Positions 22,446 through 32,509 are shown, counted from the first letter of the stretch. The stretch: 64,000 bases of DNA from Thiohalospira halophila DSM 15071 (GCF_900112605.1 NZ_FOMJ01000005.1:144019-208018), one strand, 5' to 3'. The notes: a model not told the origin generated them from the sequence alone. Numbers and translations: made by a program.

Positions 22446-23407
22446 GTCGCGCCCATCCCAACCGCGGCGCTTCCCGCGGGATGCCCCGGGAGGCCCTGCG
22501 CGGGCGGCTGGACCAGCACCGGGACGAGGCGGCGGACAGCCTCCGCCGACTCCTCGCCGCCCCCCTCTCCTCGCTGCTCACGGCGGCGGTCATCGCCATC
22601 GCCCTGGCGCTGCCGGCCGCCCTGCAGACCCTGGTGGAGACGGCCAGCGGGGTGGCCGCCGGCTGGGACCGCGAGGCGTCCCGGATCTCCGTGTTCATGG
22701 GACTCGACCGGGATCGCGAAGAGGCCCGGGAGCTGGTGGGCCGCGTGGAGGGCCGGGAGGATGTCATCGCCGTACGCCTCATCCCCCGGGAGGAGGCACT
22801 GGAACGGTTCCGCGAGCAGTCCGGCCTGGACACGGTCCTGGACAGCCTGGAGGAGAACCCCCTCCCGCATACCCTGGTGGTCCAGCCCACGGCCGGCTCC
22901 CCGGAGGCCATCGCGGAGCTGGGTGATGCCCTGGCCGAACTGGACGGCGTCGACCGCGTGCGGCTGGACCGGGCGTGGCTGGAACGCCTCCAGGCACTGC
23001 TGGCCACCGGAGAGCGCCTGGCGCTGCTGCTGTTCGGGCTCCTGGGGGTGGGCGTACTGCTCATCGTCGGCAACACCATCCGCCTGGCCATCGCCAGCCG
23101 GCGGGAGGAGATCGCCATTACCCAGCTCATCGGCGCCACGGACGCCTTCATCCGCCGCCCCTTCCTCTACATGGGCCTCTGGTACGGCCTCTTCGGCGGG
23201 CTGCTCGCAGTGGTCCTGGTCAATACCGGCCTGGTCCTGCTGCGCGCGCCGGTGGACCGCCTGGCCGCCCTCTACGACAGCACCTTCACCCTGAACTGGC
23301 TGCCGGTGGACATTGCCGGGGCCACGGTGGGTCTGGGGGTCCTCCTGGGGCTGACCGGGGCCTGGTTCGAGGTGGGTCGCCATCTGCGCGCCACCGCGCC
23401 CCGCTGA
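22442..23407 (+). CDS. ftsX: Cell division protein FtsX
   Basis: Membrane partner of FtsE, 321 residues. A cytoplasmic N-terminus, one TM near 40-60, a periplasmic loop of about 110 residues and three more TMs (near 190, 235 and 290) follow the MacB/FtsX plan. The GTG start overlaps the ftsE stop (GTGA), giving strong translational coupling. Confidence 0.96.
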   Translation: MSRAHPNRGASRGMPREALRGRLDQHRDEAADSLRRLLAAPLSSLLTAAVIAIALALPAALQTLVETASGVAAGWDREASRISVFMGLDRDREEARELVGRVEGREDVIAVRLIPREEALERFREQSGLDTVLDSLEENPLPHTLVVQPTAGSPEAIAELGDALAELDGVDRVRLDRAWLERLQALLATGERLALLLFGLLGVGVLLIVGNTIRLAIASRREEIAITQLIGATDAFIRRPFLYMGLWYGLFGGLLAVVLVNTGLVLLRAPVDRLAALYDSTFTLNWLPVDIAGATVGLGVLLGLTGAWFEVGRHLRATAPR

Positions 23408-23556
23408 GCAGCTTTCGGGCAGGCCGATGCCGCGCCCCTGGCATCTTTAGCACTCCGAACTATGCTCTGCTAATATCATGGGAACTGAACCGGCCAAGGC
23501 TGGTCATAGGGAACATGACGGATAAGTGTATATACAACACTGAGAAGGAGGACTGC

Positions 23557-24423
<867 letters not shown>

Positions 24424-24448
24424 CGGCGGGTTCGAAGGGCCGGATGAG

Positions 24449-24483
24449 AAAAGGGGTCGTGCCTGCAGGCACGACCCCTTTTT
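24449..24483. terminator. Bidirectional terminator between rpoH and the micro-protein genes
   Basis: A perfect 15-bp stem (AAAAGGGGTCGTGCC with its complement) around TGCA. T-runs occur on both strands, so it serves rpoH and the convergent small genes. Confidence 0.92.
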
Positions 24484-24504
24484 CTTCGCTGGCTTCTCCC
24501 GCCC

Positions 24505-24615
24505 CTAGGAGACGCTCCCGAAGAGGACCACCGAGAAGAAGCTCAGCCATCCCAGGGCCACCAGACCGAAGATGATGGCCACCGGGAAGTTCTGGAAGGT
24601 GAAGATCGACTTCAT
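24505..24615 (-). CDS. Micro membrane protein A (36 aa), unknown function
   Basis: A 36-residue single-span protein starting at ATG 24615 after an excellent ribosome site (AGGAGGGAG). It opens MKSIFTFQ and ends in the motif WLSFFSVVLFG-SVS. Hydrophobic residues 10-32 form one membrane helix. It is a clear paralogue of the 39-residue protein encoded upstream (shared FTFQ, then P, then WLSFxSVVLFG). No His is present, so it is not a light-harvesting antenna peptide, and it does not resemble CydX or KdpF. Upstream lies an FNR/Anr-type box. I do not recognise the family. Confidence 0.7.
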   Translation of the reverse strand: MKSIFTFQNFPVAIIFGLVALGWLSFFSVVLFGSVS

Positions 24616-24629
24616 GGTGCTCCCTCCTC

Positions 24630-24660
24630 TGGATCAGGGTTCGATTACACCCTAGATCCA
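24630..24660. repeat. Hairpin before micro-protein gene A
   Basis: TGGATC-AGGGT pairs with ACCCT-A-GATCCA (11 bp, one bulged A, 8-nt loop TCGATTAC), directly before the ribosome site of the 36-residue protein gene. It could be a leader hairpin, an operator, or a transcript-stabilising stem for the upstream gene. Confidence 0.7.
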
Positions 24661-24676
24661 CAGGCAGGGAGTGCCA

Positions 24677-24690
24677 TTGACCGCGATCAA
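24677..24690. promoter_or_regulatory. FNR/Anr/CRP-family-like box upstream of micro-protein gene A
   Basis: TTGAC-CGCG-ATCAA differs from the FNR/Anr consensus TTGAT-N4-ATCAA at one base and sits within a longer CCATTGA/TCAATGG inverted repeat (24675-24692). Its centre is about 68 bp before the ATG of the 36-residue gene. A -10-like TAGGGT (24654-24649, minus) would put the box at -41.5, the class II activator position, though that -10 overlaps the leader hairpin. Confidence 0.55.
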
Positions 24691-24724
24691 TGGCGCGGCG
24701 CGTCCCTGCTGGGCAGAGCGAGGC

Positions 24725-24844
24725 TCAGTAGCGGCCGGAGAACTCGCCGAAGAGGACCACGGACAGGAAGCTCAGCCAGGACATGACGATGAGCGCCACG
24801 ACGATGGTCATGGGCGCGCTCTGGAAGGTGAAGTACTTCTTCAT
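24725..24844 (-). CDS. Micro membrane protein B (39 aa), unknown function
   Basis: A 39-residue single-span protein starting at ATG 24844 after GGGGG. It opens MKKYFTFQSAP and carries WLSFLSVVLFG near residues 23-33, ending GEFSGRY. It shares about half its positions with the 36-residue protein 110 bp downstream, so the pair arose by duplication. An AT-rich stretch upstream (24860-24895) is unusual for this genome and may hold a promoter. The gene lies after ilvD on the same strand. The family is unknown to me. Confidence 0.68.
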   Translation of the reverse strand: MKKYFTFQSAPMTIVVALIVMSWLSFLSVVLFGEFSGRY

Positions 24845-24945
24845 GGAATCCCCCACAATAAATCTGATTCTGGGCACGTAACCCGATTAATATACCCCTC
24901 CCGCGCGGGCCCGAGCAAGCGAAGGAGCCGTGACGACCGGACTCC

Positions 24946-26805
24946 TCAGCCGAACAGCCGCCGGATCTGGTCAACGTCGCGCACCGCACCGCGATCCGCG
25001 GAGGTGGTAAGTGCCGCGTAGGCGCGCAGGGCCTGGCTCACCGGGCGCTGGCGTACCGCGGGCAGCCACGCCGCCTCGCCCCGGTCATTCATGGCCTGGC
25101 GACGCCGTTCCAGCTCGGCATCGTCCACGGCGATGCGGATGGAACGTGCCGGGATATCGATCTCGATGGTGTCGCCCTCCTCCACCAGGCCGATGGCGCC
25201 ACCCTCGGCGGCCTCCGGGGAGACGTGGCCGATGGACAGCCCCGAGGTCCCGCCGGAGAAGCGGCCGTCGGTGATGAGGGCACAGTCCTTCCCGAGGCCG
25301 CGCGACTTGAGGTAGGAGGTGGGGTAGAGCATCTCCTGCATGCCCGGCCCGCCCCGCGGCCCCTCGTAGCGGATGATGACCACGTCGCCGGCGTTCACCC
25401 GGTCCCCCAGGATCCCCTCCACGGCGGCCTCCTGGCTCTCGAAGATCCGGGCCGGCCCGGTGAAGGTGAGGATGGACTCGTCCACCCCGGCGGTCTTCAC
25501 CACGCAGCCGCGCGGGGCGAGGTTGCCCTCCAGCACCGCCAGGCCGCCCTCGGTGGAGTAGGCGTGGTCGATGTCGCGAATGCAGCCCTCGCTGCGATCG
25601 GTATCCAGCGCCGGCCAGCGCCGCTCCTGGCTGAAGGCCTCCTGGGTGCGGACATTGCCCGGCCCGGCGCGGTAGAACTGCGCCACGCCCTCGTCGTCGG
25701 TGCGCCGGATGTCCCACTGCTCCAGGGCCTCGCCCAGGGTCGGGGTGTGGACGGTGGGGACGTTGGCGTGGAGCAGGCCGCCGCGCTCCAGCTCCCCCAG
25801 GATCCCGTAGACGCCGCCGGCGCGGTGGACATCCTCCATGTGGTAGCGCTGGGTGGCCGGGGCCACCTTGCAGAGGTTGGGCACCCGGCGGGAGAGCCGG
25901 TCGATGTCGGCCATGGTGAAGGGCACCTCCCCCTCCTGGGCCGCCGCCAGCAGGTGGAGGATGGTATTGGTGGAGCCGCCCATGGCGATGTCCAGGCTCA
26001 TGGCGTTCTCGAAGGCCTCGAAGGGGGCCACCGAGCGCGGCAGCACCGAGCTGTCCTCGCCCTCGTAGTAGCGCCGGGCCATGTCCACGATGGTACGCCC
26101 GGCGCGCAGGAAGAGCTCCTTGCGGTCGGCGTGGGTCGCCAGGGTGGAGCCGTTGCCCGGCAGCGCCAGCCCCAGGGCCTCGGTGAGGCAGTTCATGGAG
26201 TTGGCGGTGAACATCCCGGAGCAGGAGCCGCAGGTGGGGCAGGCGGAGCGCTCCATGGTGTTCACGTCCTCGTCGGACTGCTCGGGGCTGGCCGCCGAGA
26301 CCATGGCATCCACCAGGTCCAGGTGGACCTCCTGGCCGCCGATGACCGCCTTGCCCGACTCCATGGGACCGCCGGAGACGAAGATCGTCGGGATGTTCAG
26401 CCGCATGGCGGCGTTGAGCATGCCGGGGGTGATCTTGTCGCAGTTGGAGATGCAGACCAGCGCATCGGCGCAGTGGGCGTTGACCATGTACTCCACGGAG
26501 TCGGCGATGATCTCCCGGGAGGGCAGGGAATAGAGCATACCGCCGTGGCCCATGGCGATGCCGTCGTCCACGGCGATGGTGTCGAACTCCTTGGCCACCC
26601 CGCCGGCCGCCTCGATCTCCCGCGCCACCATCTGCCCCAGGTCCTTGAGGTGGACGTGGCCGGGCACGAACTGGGTGAAGGAGTTGGCGACGGCGATGAT
26701 GGGCTTGTCGAAATCGCCGTCGTTCATCCCCGTGGCCCGCCACAGGGCGCGGGCCCCGGCCATGTTACGGCCATGGGTGGTGGTCCAGGAGCGATAGTCG
26801 GGCAT
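24946..26805 (-). CDS. ilvD: Dihydroxy-acid dehydratase
   Basis: Iron-sulfur dehydratase of valine, leucine and isoleucine synthesis. The 619-residue length matches E. coli IlvD. Cluster cysteines are in [10 protein letters not shown] (near 122) and [11 protein letters not shown] (near 195); GRFSGGTSG and the C-terminal DGRF region are conserved. The ATG at 26805 gives [21 protein letters not shown], the family N-terminus. It appears monocistronic. Confidence 0.97.
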   Translation of the reverse strand: MPDYRSWTTTHGRNMAGARALWRATGMNDGDFDKPIIAVANSFTQFVPGHVHLKDLGQMVAREIEAAGGVAKEFDTIAVDDGIAMGHGGMLYSLPSREIIADSVEYMVNAHCADALVCISNCDKITPGMLNAAMRLNIPTIFVSGGPMESGKAVIGGQEVHLDLVDAMVSAASPEQSDEDVNTMERSACPTCGSCSGMFTANSMNCLTEALGLALPGNGSTLATHADRKELFLRAGRTIVDMARRYYEGEDSSVLPRSVAPFEAFENAMSLDIAMGGSTNTILHLLAAAQEGEVPFTMADIDRLSRRVPNLCKVAPATQRYHMEDVHRAGGVYGILGELERGGLLHANVPTVHTPTLGEALEQWDIRRTDDEGVAQFYRAGPGNVRTQEAFSQERRWPALDTDRSEGCIRDIDHAYSTEGGLAVLEGNLAPRGCVVKTAGVDESILTFTGPARIFESQEAAVEGILGDRVNAGDVVIIRYEGPRGGPGMQEMLYPTSYLKSRGLGKDCALITDGRFSGGTSGLSIGHVSPEAAEGGAIGLVEEGDTIEIDIPARSIRIAVDDAELERRRQAMNDRGEAAWLPAVRQRPVSQALRAYAALTTSADRGAVRDVDQIRRLFG

Positions 26806-27015
26806 GGTCTCTTCCCTCGCGGGTGGGGCGGCGTTACGGCAGAAGCCGACTAGCGTAGCGGACACCACCCCGTCGGTGAAGCCCGTGCCCGCCTGCCCGT
26901 TGGAAGCCACCCGAAACCGTTTCCGTGCGCCACCTCACACTGTTGCCGGGAGACAATACCCGGCCGATGGGCGTAGAATCCCGCTATCCCCATCTCATCG
27001 GCAACCGCTCGACCC

Positions 27016-27570
27016 ATGCAGAGTTCCGCCCGCTTCCTCAAGAAGTTCCTCGATTCGCCGGCTACCGTCGGGAGCATCATCCCGAGTTCGCGGATGCTGG
27101 TCTCGGCCATGCTCTCGCCGGTGGACTGGGCGCGGGCGGAGACCATCGTGGAGCTCGGGGCCGGCACCGGCGTCATCACCCGGGCCATCGAGGGGCGCCG
27201 CCGCTCGGACTCCACCTTTCTCGCCTTCGAGAGCGACCCGCAGATGCGAGCCGAACTCGGGCGGCGCTATCCCGATGCACTGCTGGAGGACGACGCCTTC
27301 CACATGCACGCCGCGCTGGAGCGCCGCGGCCTGGAGAATGCCGACTGTGTCATCTCCGGACTGCCCTTCGCCAATTTCCCGCGGAACCAGCAGGCGGGCC
27401 TCATCACCGCCATCCATGATGCCCTGCGGCCCGGCGGCCTCTTCGTCGCCTTCCAGTACACCCGCCAGCTTCAGCCCTATCTCGATTCCACCTATGGCGA
27501 CATCGCCCGCCGCCTGGTGCTGTTCAATGTGCCCCCGGCGCTGGTCTATATCTGCCGCAAGGGGGAGTGA
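27016..27570 (+). CDS. PmtA-like SAM-dependent methyltransferase
   Basis: A 184-residue class I methyltransferase. The N-terminus FLKKFLDSPATVGSIIPSS and the SAM motif VELGAGTGVITRAI (near residue 44) match phospholipid N-methyltransferases of the PmtA group, which also resemble rRNA adenine dimethylases. A phosphatidylethanolamine methylation role is inferred only. It is upstream of two envelope lipoproteins on the same strand. Confidence 0.72.
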   Translation: MQSSARFLKKFLDSPATVGSIIPSSRMLVSAMLSPVDWARAETIVELGAGTGVITRAIEGRRRSDSTFLAFESDPQMRAELGRRYPDALLEDDAFHMHAALERRGLENADCVISGLPFANFPRNQQAGLITAIHDALRPGGLFVAFQYTRQLQPYLDSTYGDIARRLVLFNVPPALVYICRKGE

Positions 27571-27645
27571 GCCGCGGCCGCCGGCTTGACGGGGCGACCG
27601 CGGTAGCCTTTGCTTGACCGTGGGGTATACCGAGGGGCAGGCGTC

Positions 27646-28200
27646 GTGCCGACGGGAAGCGGAATATCGAAGGGGTTGCTCGCCGGGGTCCTCGCCCTGT
27701 TGCTGGCCGGTTGCGCCTCCACGATACCCGAGCCGATCCGCCAGCCCCCGACGGACGCACCGACGCTGGAACAGGCGCGCGCGGACGTCGAGGAATACCG
27801 CGGCACAACGGTCCGCTGGGGCGGCACGCTCCTGGCGGTGGAGAATCGCGCCGAGGGGGCACGGCTGGAGATCCTGGCGCGGCCGCTGGAGAGTAGTGGC
27901 CGCCCCGAATCCGCCGATGCCAGTCCCGGTCGCTTCGTCGCCGATATGGACGGCGTGGCAGACCCGGCACTGTTCACCCTCGGCCACGAGATCACCGTGG
28001 TCGGACGCCTTGACGGCCTGGTACAGGGCCGCATCGGCGACTACACCTACGATTATCCGCGGGTGGTCATCCAGCACCACTATCTCTGGCAACCCCGCAT
28101 CCAGCGGCCCGACCCTGTAGGGTGCGACCCTTGGTACGATCCCTGGTACGACCCCTGGCACTATCGAACCTGGCCCTACCGGCGCTACCCCTGCTGGTAG
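27646..28200 (+). CDS. Slp family outer membrane lipoprotein (first of two)
   Basis: A 184-residue lipoprotein. The GTG at 27646, after GAGGGGCAGG, yields a short signal peptide ending LLLAGC with Cys as the lipidation site; a TTG further upstream is less likely. The Slp domain has VRWGGTLLAVEN, TTV-type strands and GRIGDYTYDYPRVVI. The C-terminus is aromatic (three DPWY/DPWH units then WPYRRYPCW), unlike classical Slp. The triplicated 12-bp unit encoding DPWY overlaps the start of the next slp gene in another frame. Confidence 0.82.
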   Translation: MPTGSGISKGLLAGVLALLLAGCASTIPEPIRQPPTDAPTLEQARADVEEYRGTTVRWGGTLLAVENRAEGARLEILARPLESSGRPESADASPGRFVADMDGVADPALFTLGHEITVVGRLDGLVQGRIGDYTYDYPRVVIQHHYLWQPRIQRPDPVGCDPWYDPWYDPWHYRTWPYRRYPCW

Positions 28201-28664
28201 CCGCCCTCCTGGCCACCGTGATAACCGGCTGCGCCAGCCCGCCCTTCGAGACGGGGGAGGCCCGGCGTGATCCGGCGCCAGCCGCGGTCACAGAAGGGGA
28301 CGTGGGCGAGACCTTCCTCTGGGGCGGCCTGATCCTGGGGATCGACAATCGCGAGGACGGCACCACGGTGCTGGAGATTCTGGCCCTGCCCCTGGATGAC
28401 TCCGGTCGGCCGATGACCCGGGGGGCCGAGCCCGGTGGACGCTTCCTCGCGGTGAGCACCGAGTTCCGGGATCCGGCCGAGTACCGCGCCGGCCGGCAGG
28501 TCCTCGCCCTGGGCGACCTCACCGGCTTCGAGGAGGGCCGCATCGGGGAGGCCACCTACCGCTACCCGAAGCTGGCGGTAGAGGCACTCCATCTGTGGCG
28601 CGATGACGGCCGCTCCCCCGGGAGCAGCTGGCACTTCGGCATCGGGCTCGGGATCGGCCTGTAG
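28122..28664 (+). CDS. Slp family outer membrane lipoprotein (second of two)
   Basis: A 180-residue paralogue of the preceding gene. The lipobox is VITGC near residue 37; the mature part contains FLWGGLILGIDN and GRIGEATYRYPKLAVEALHLW, parallel to the first copy. The best start is GTG 28122, 79 bp inside the upstream gene, with no good ribosome site, so coupling is expected; TTG 28131 is an alternative. The signal-peptide head RPLVRSLVRPLAL is encoded by the same 12-bp tandem repeat that encodes DPWY in the other frame. The function of Slp proteins is poorly defined (starvation/acid stress in E. coli). Confidence 0.8.
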   Translation: MRPLVRSLVRPLALSNLALPALPLLVAALLATVITGCASPPFETGEARRDPAPAAVTEGDVGETFLWGGLILGIDNREDGTTVLEILALPLDDSGRPMTRGAEPGGRFLAVSTEFRDPAEYRAGRQVLALGDLTGFEEGRIGEATYRYPKLAVEALHLWRDDGRSPGSSWHFGIGLGIGL

Positions 28665-28667
28665 TCC

Positions 28668-30266
28668 CTAGAGTTCCGCGTCGGTATCCGCGCCCGTCCA
28701 GGGCTCGGCGGAGAGCCGCTGCTTGCGGCCGGGCCGCGGCGCCACCCGCTCCTCGCGCAGCCCCTGGACCATCCCCCAGGTCATGACGATGAGCACGAAG
28801 GAGAAGGGCAGGGCGGCGGCGATGACCGCGTCCTGCAGCGTGGCCACCCCGCCGGCGACCACCAGCACCGCGGTGAGGAAGCCGATGGCGAGCCCCCAGA
28901 TCACCCGGTGGACCATGGGCGGATGGGGATTCCCGCTGGACATGATGGTATTGATGACCAGTGTCCCGGAGTCCGCCGAGGTGATGAAGTAGACGGCGAT
29001 GAGCAGCGTCGCCACCGCCGAGGCGGCCACGCCCAGCCACTCCAGGGGCGCCAGGACCTCCAGGGTCCGATACAGGGCCACGGTGACATCCTGCTGCACG
29101 GCGGCGGCGATCCCGTCCTTCCCGGCCAGCTCCATCTCGATGGCGGTCCCGCCCAGGGCGGCGATGTAGACGAAATTGAAGATGGTCGGCATCAGCAGCA
29201 CGCCGAAGACGAACTCGCGCAGCGTCCGCCCCCGGGAGATCCGGGCGATGAACATCCCGACGAAGGGGGACCAGGCCAGCCACCAGCCCCAGTAGAAGAC
29301 CGTCCACTCGGCGTGCCAGTTGTCGTGGTCATCCACCCCCGTCCAGAAGGAGTGGGCCAGGAAGTTCTGCAGATACTCGCCGGTGGACTGGAAGAGATAG
29401 CCGAACAGGGTCCACGTGGGCCCCAGCACCAGGAAGAAGGCGAGCAGGACCATGGAGAGCCAGATATTCAGCTCCGACAGCCGCCGCACCCCGCGGCGCA
29501 CGCCGGAGGCCACCGAAGCGGTGGCGGCGATGGTCACCACCGCGATGACGATGAGCTGGGACTGCTGGCTCTGCTCCCAGCCGAAGAGCTCCGACAGCCC
29601 GGTCCCCATCTGCTGCGCCCCCAGCCCCAGGGTGGTGGCCACGCCGACCACCGTGGCCACGACGGCGAAGATGTCCACGGCGTGGCCGGGGATCCCGTGG
29701 ATCCGGTGGCCGATGAGGGGGTAGAAGACCGAGCGCAGGGTCAGCGGCAGCCCGCGCCGGTAGGCGAAGTAGGCCAGGGCGATGGCCACCGAGGCGAAGA
29801 TGCCCCACGCCGTGAGCCCCCAGTGGAAGTAGGTCAGCCGCATGGCGGCGACGGCCGCCGCCGGGGTCGCCCCCTCTTCCACGAAGGGGTTGCCGGAGAA
29901 GTGGAGGATGGGCTCGGCGATGGACCAGAAGAGCAGGCCCACCCCCGTGCCGGCGGCGAAGAGCATGGCCAGCCAGGGCAGGGTGGTGAACTCCGGCCGC
30001 TCGTCGTCTCCGCCCAGGCGGACGTTCTTGTAGCGGCCCGTGCCCAGCCAGATCACGAAGGCGAGCAGGAAGGCCACCAGCGCCACGTAGTACCAGGCGA
30101 GGAAGGGGGTCACCATCTCCCGCATGGTCTTCAGGCTCCAGGCCAGGGTCTCCGTGGCCAGGGTTCCGGCCAGGAGGGTCAGGACCATCACGGTCGCAGC
30201 CCCCAGGGTCACTACCGGGTTCATCCCCTTGAGCGGCCCGCGCTTGACTACGTCCACTTCGAACAT
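28668..30266 (-). CDS. BCCT family betaine/choline/carnitine transporter
   Basis: A secondary transporter, usually Na+ or H+ coupled, importing glycine betaine, choline or related osmolytes. Of 532 residues with about 12 membrane spans, it shows the BCCT signature WWLAWSPFVGMFIARISRGRT near residue 310. The cytoplasmic tails are short. The ATG at 30266 gives a normal N-terminus; the open frame extends antisense through argA. It fits a halophilic or halotolerant lifestyle and converges on the second slp gene with a 3-bp gap. Confidence 0.93.
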   Translation of the reverse strand: MFEVDVVKRGPLKGMNPVVTLGAATVMVLTLLAGTLATETLAWSLKTMREMVTPFLAWYYVALVAFLLAFVIWLGTGRYKNVRLGGDDERPEFTTLPWLAMLFAAGTGVGLLFWSIAEPILHFSGNPFVEEGATPAAAVAAMRLTYFHWGLTAWGIFASVAIALAYFAYRRGLPLTLRSVFYPLIGHRIHGIPGHAVDIFAVVATVVGVATTLGLGAQQMGTGLSELFGWEQSQQSQLIVIAVVTIAATASVASGVRRGVRRLSELNIWLSMVLLAFFLVLGPTWTLFGYLFQSTGEYLQNFLAHSFWTGVDDHDNWHAEWTVFYWGWWLAWSPFVGMFIARISRGRTLREFVFGVLLMPTIFNFVYIAALGGTAIEMELAGKDGIAAAVQQDVTVALYRTLEVLAPLEWLGVAASAVATLLIAVYFITSADSGTLVINTIMSSGNPHPPMVHRVIWGLAIGFLTAVLVVAGGVATLQDAVIAAALPFSFVLIVMTWGMVQGLREERVAPRPGRKQRLSAEPWTGADTDAEL

Positions 30267-30380
30267 GGCGCCCCTGCCCCCGTCCGGTATTAATGAGGGA
30301 GCGCACTCTACGTGATGGCGCTTTTCGCCACAAATCGGGCGGTTGACGCCCCTTGCGGCCCCCCGCATGCTGTCGACCCC

Positions 30381-31697
30381 ATGGAGACCCCGAGCGGCGA
30401 GTCGGCACCGAGCCTCCCCGGCTTCGTGGAGGCCTTCCGCCATAGTGCCCCGTATATCAACGCCTTCCGCGGGCGGACCTTCGTGGTCTGCTTCGGCGGC
30501 GAGGCCGTGGCCGATGCCGACTTCCCCGCCCTGGTCCACGACCTGGCCCTGCTCCACAGCCTCGGGGTCCGCCTGGTCCTGGTCCACGGCGCCCGCCCCC
30601 AGATCGAGGCCCAGCTCGCCCAACACGGCGTCGAGCCGGCCTACCACGGCGGCCTGCGGATCACCGACAGCGCGGCCCTGACCTGCGTCATCCAGGCGGC
30701 CGGCCGCGTCCGCACCGAGATCGAGGCGCGACTCTCCACCGGCCTGGCCCACTCCCCCATGGCCGGGATGGCCATCCGCGTGGTCTCCGGCAACTTCGTC
30801 ACCGCCCGGCCGGCCGGGATCCGGGAGGGCGTGGACCTGCGCCATACCGGCGAGGTCCGCCGCATCGCCGACGATGCCCTCACCGCCAGCCTCGACGCCG
30901 GCGCCATGGCCCTGCTGGGCCCCCTGGGCTACTCCCCCACCGGCGAGGTCTTCAACCTCTTCGCCGAGGAGGTAGCCGCCCGCACCGCCGTCGCCCTGGA
31001 GGCGGACAAGCTCATCTTCCTGGGCGAGGGCGAGGCGGGTACCGGCGCGCGGGAGCTCACCGTGGAGGAGGCCACCGTCGCGGCCGGGGAGAGCGCCGGC
31101 GAGGTCCGGCGGACCCTCACCGCGGCGGCCGATGCCTGCCGGGCGGGGGTCCACCGCGTCCACCTGCTGGACCGGCGGCGTGACGGGGTCCTGGTGGAGG
31201 AACTCTTCACCCGGGATGGCGCCGGGACGCTGGTCAGCCGGGAGCGCTTCGAGGGGGTGCGGCCCGCTACCATCGACGATGTCGGCGGGATCCTCGAGCT
31301 CATCGCCCCGCTGGAGGCCGAGGGGGTCCTGGTCCGTCGCGACCGCGAGCAGCTGGAGACCACCATCGACGACTTCGCGGTCATCGAACGCGACGGCGCC
31401 ATCATCGGCTCCGCCGCGCTGCACGCCTTCCCCGGGGACCGGGTCGGCGAGGTCGCCTGTGTCGCCGTGGATCCGGACTATCGCGGCCAGGGACGGGGCG
31501 ACGGCCTGCTGGACTACCTCCTCCGGCGCGCCCGTAGCCAGGGCCTGCAACGGCTGGTGGTGCTCACCACCCGCACCGGCCACTGGTTCCGGGAGCGCGG
31601 TTTCGAGCCGGCGGACCTGGATGCCCTGCCCATGGACCGGCGCGCCCTCTACAACTTCCAGCGCGGCTCCCGCGTCCTCGCCCGGGATCTCGCATGA
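30381..31697 (+). CDS. argA: Amino-acid N-acetyltransferase (N-acetylglutamate synthase)
   Basis: First enzyme of arginine synthesis. Of 438 residues, the N-terminal kinase-like regulatory domain (FRHSAPYINAFRGRTFVV near 15, GARPQIEAQL near 75) precedes a C-terminal GNAT acetyltransferase with CVAVDPDYRGQGRGDGLL. Layout and length match E. coli ArgA. The ATG at 30381 was preferred to an earlier in-frame ATG at 30312. The stop overlaps the dam start (ATGA). Confidence 0.95.
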   Translation: METPSGESAPSLPGFVEAFRHSAPYINAFRGRTFVVCFGGEAVADADFPALVHDLALLHSLGVRLVLVHGARPQIEAQLAQHGVEPAYHGGLRITDSAALTCVIQAAGRVRTEIEARLSTGLAHSPMAGMAIRVVSGNFVTARPAGIREGVDLRHTGEVRRIADDALTASLDAGAMALLGPLGYSPTGEVFNLFAEEVAARTAVALEADKLIFLGEGEAGTGARELTVEEATVAAGESAGEVRRTLTAAADACRAGVHRVHLLDRRRDGVLVEELFTRDGAGTLVSRERFEGVRPATIDDVGGILELIAPLEAEGVLVRRDREQLETTIDDFAVIERDGAIIGSAALHAFPGDRVGEVACVAVDPDYRGQGRGDGLLDYLLRRARSQGLQRLVVLTTRTGHWFRERGFEPADLDALPMDRRALYNFQRGSRVLARDLA

Positions 31698-32509
31698 GCC
31701 GCCACCCGCGCCCCTTCCTCAAGTGGGCGGGCAACAAGCACCGCCTCCTGGACCGCATCCTCCCCCGGCTCCCGGCCGGGGATCGGCTCATCGAGCCCTT
31801 CGCCGGGGCGGCGGCGGTGACCCTGGCCGCCGATTACCCGGCCTACCGCCTGGTGGACAGCAATCCCGACCTCATCGACCTGTTCCGGGCGGTGCGGGAC
31901 GAGGGCGAGCCCTTCATCCAGCGCGCCCGGGCGCTCTTCTCCGACGGCAACGATGCGGCGACCTACTATGCGCGGCGCACGGCCTTCAACGCCGAGACCG
32001 ACCCCGTGGAGCGGGCGGCGCTCTTCCTCTACCTCAACCGCCACGGCTACAACGGCCTCTGCCGGTACAACCGCAGCGGCGGCTTCAACGTCCCCTTCGG
32101 CCGCCATGCCCGCCCCTACTTCCCCGAGGCGGAACTCACCGCCTTCGCCCGTCGCGCCCGGGAATGCCCCGTGGAGCTGGCCGTGGGCGACTTCGAGGCG
32201 GAGCTGGACGCCGCCCGCCCGGGCGACGTGGTCTACTGCGATCCGCCCTACGCCCCCCTCTCGGCCACCGCCGACTTCACCGCCTACGCCCCCGGCGCCT
32301 TCGCCGACGATGCCCAGGCCCGCCTGGCCGCCGCCGCCCGGCGGGCGGCCAGGCGCGGCGTGCCGGTGGTGATCTCCAACCACGATACCCCCGTGGTGCG
32401 CGAGCACTACCACGGCGCCGACCTGGACAGCTTCCCGGTGGCCCGCACCATCAGCCGCCAGGGCAGCAATCGCCGCCCGGTGGACGAGGTGCTGGCGCTC
32501 TTTGCCTGA
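31694..32509 (+). CDS. dam: DNA adenine methyltransferase (Dam family)
   Basis: A 271-residue N6-adenine methyltransferase. FLKWAGNK (motif X, residues 8-15), EPFAGAAAV (motif I, near 36) and CDPPYAPLS (motif IV, near 178) place it in the Dam/DpnM alpha group, expected target GATC. It is not accompanied by a restriction gene, so it is a solitary methylase for mismatch repair or epigenetic control. It is translationally coupled to argA, an unusual partner. Confidence 0.92.
   Translation: MSRHPRPFLKWAGNKHRLLDRILPRLPAGDRLIEPFAGAAAVTLAADYPAYRLVDSNPDLIDLFRAVRDEGEPFIQRARALFSDGNDAATYYARRTAFNAETDPVERAALFLYLNRHGYNGLCRYNRSGGFNVPFGRHARPYFPEAELTAFARRARECPVELAVGDFEAELDAARPGDVVYCDPPYAPLSATADFTAYAPGAFADDAQARLAAAARRAARRGVPVVISNHDTPVVREHYHGADLDSFPVARTISRQGSNRRPVDEVLALFA

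Noticed and set aside
24631..24660. tRNA T-arm-like sequence (GGTTCGATT with flanking ACCCT)
   Set aside because: No acceptor, D or anticodon arms can be formed around it; it is explained as a leader hairpin.
24505..24844. Light-harvesting antenna (pufA/pufB-like) peptides
   Set aside because: Antenna peptides need a membrane His to bind bacteriochlorophyll; neither small protein contains His.
25225..26853. Long plus-strand frame opposite ilvD
   Set aside because: Antisense shadow of a well-conserved enzyme; Val/Gly/His-rich translation with no family features.
28122..28200. A frameshift joining two fragments of one Slp gene
   Set aside because: Each protein has its own signal peptide and lipobox and a full Slp domain, so they are two overlapping genes.
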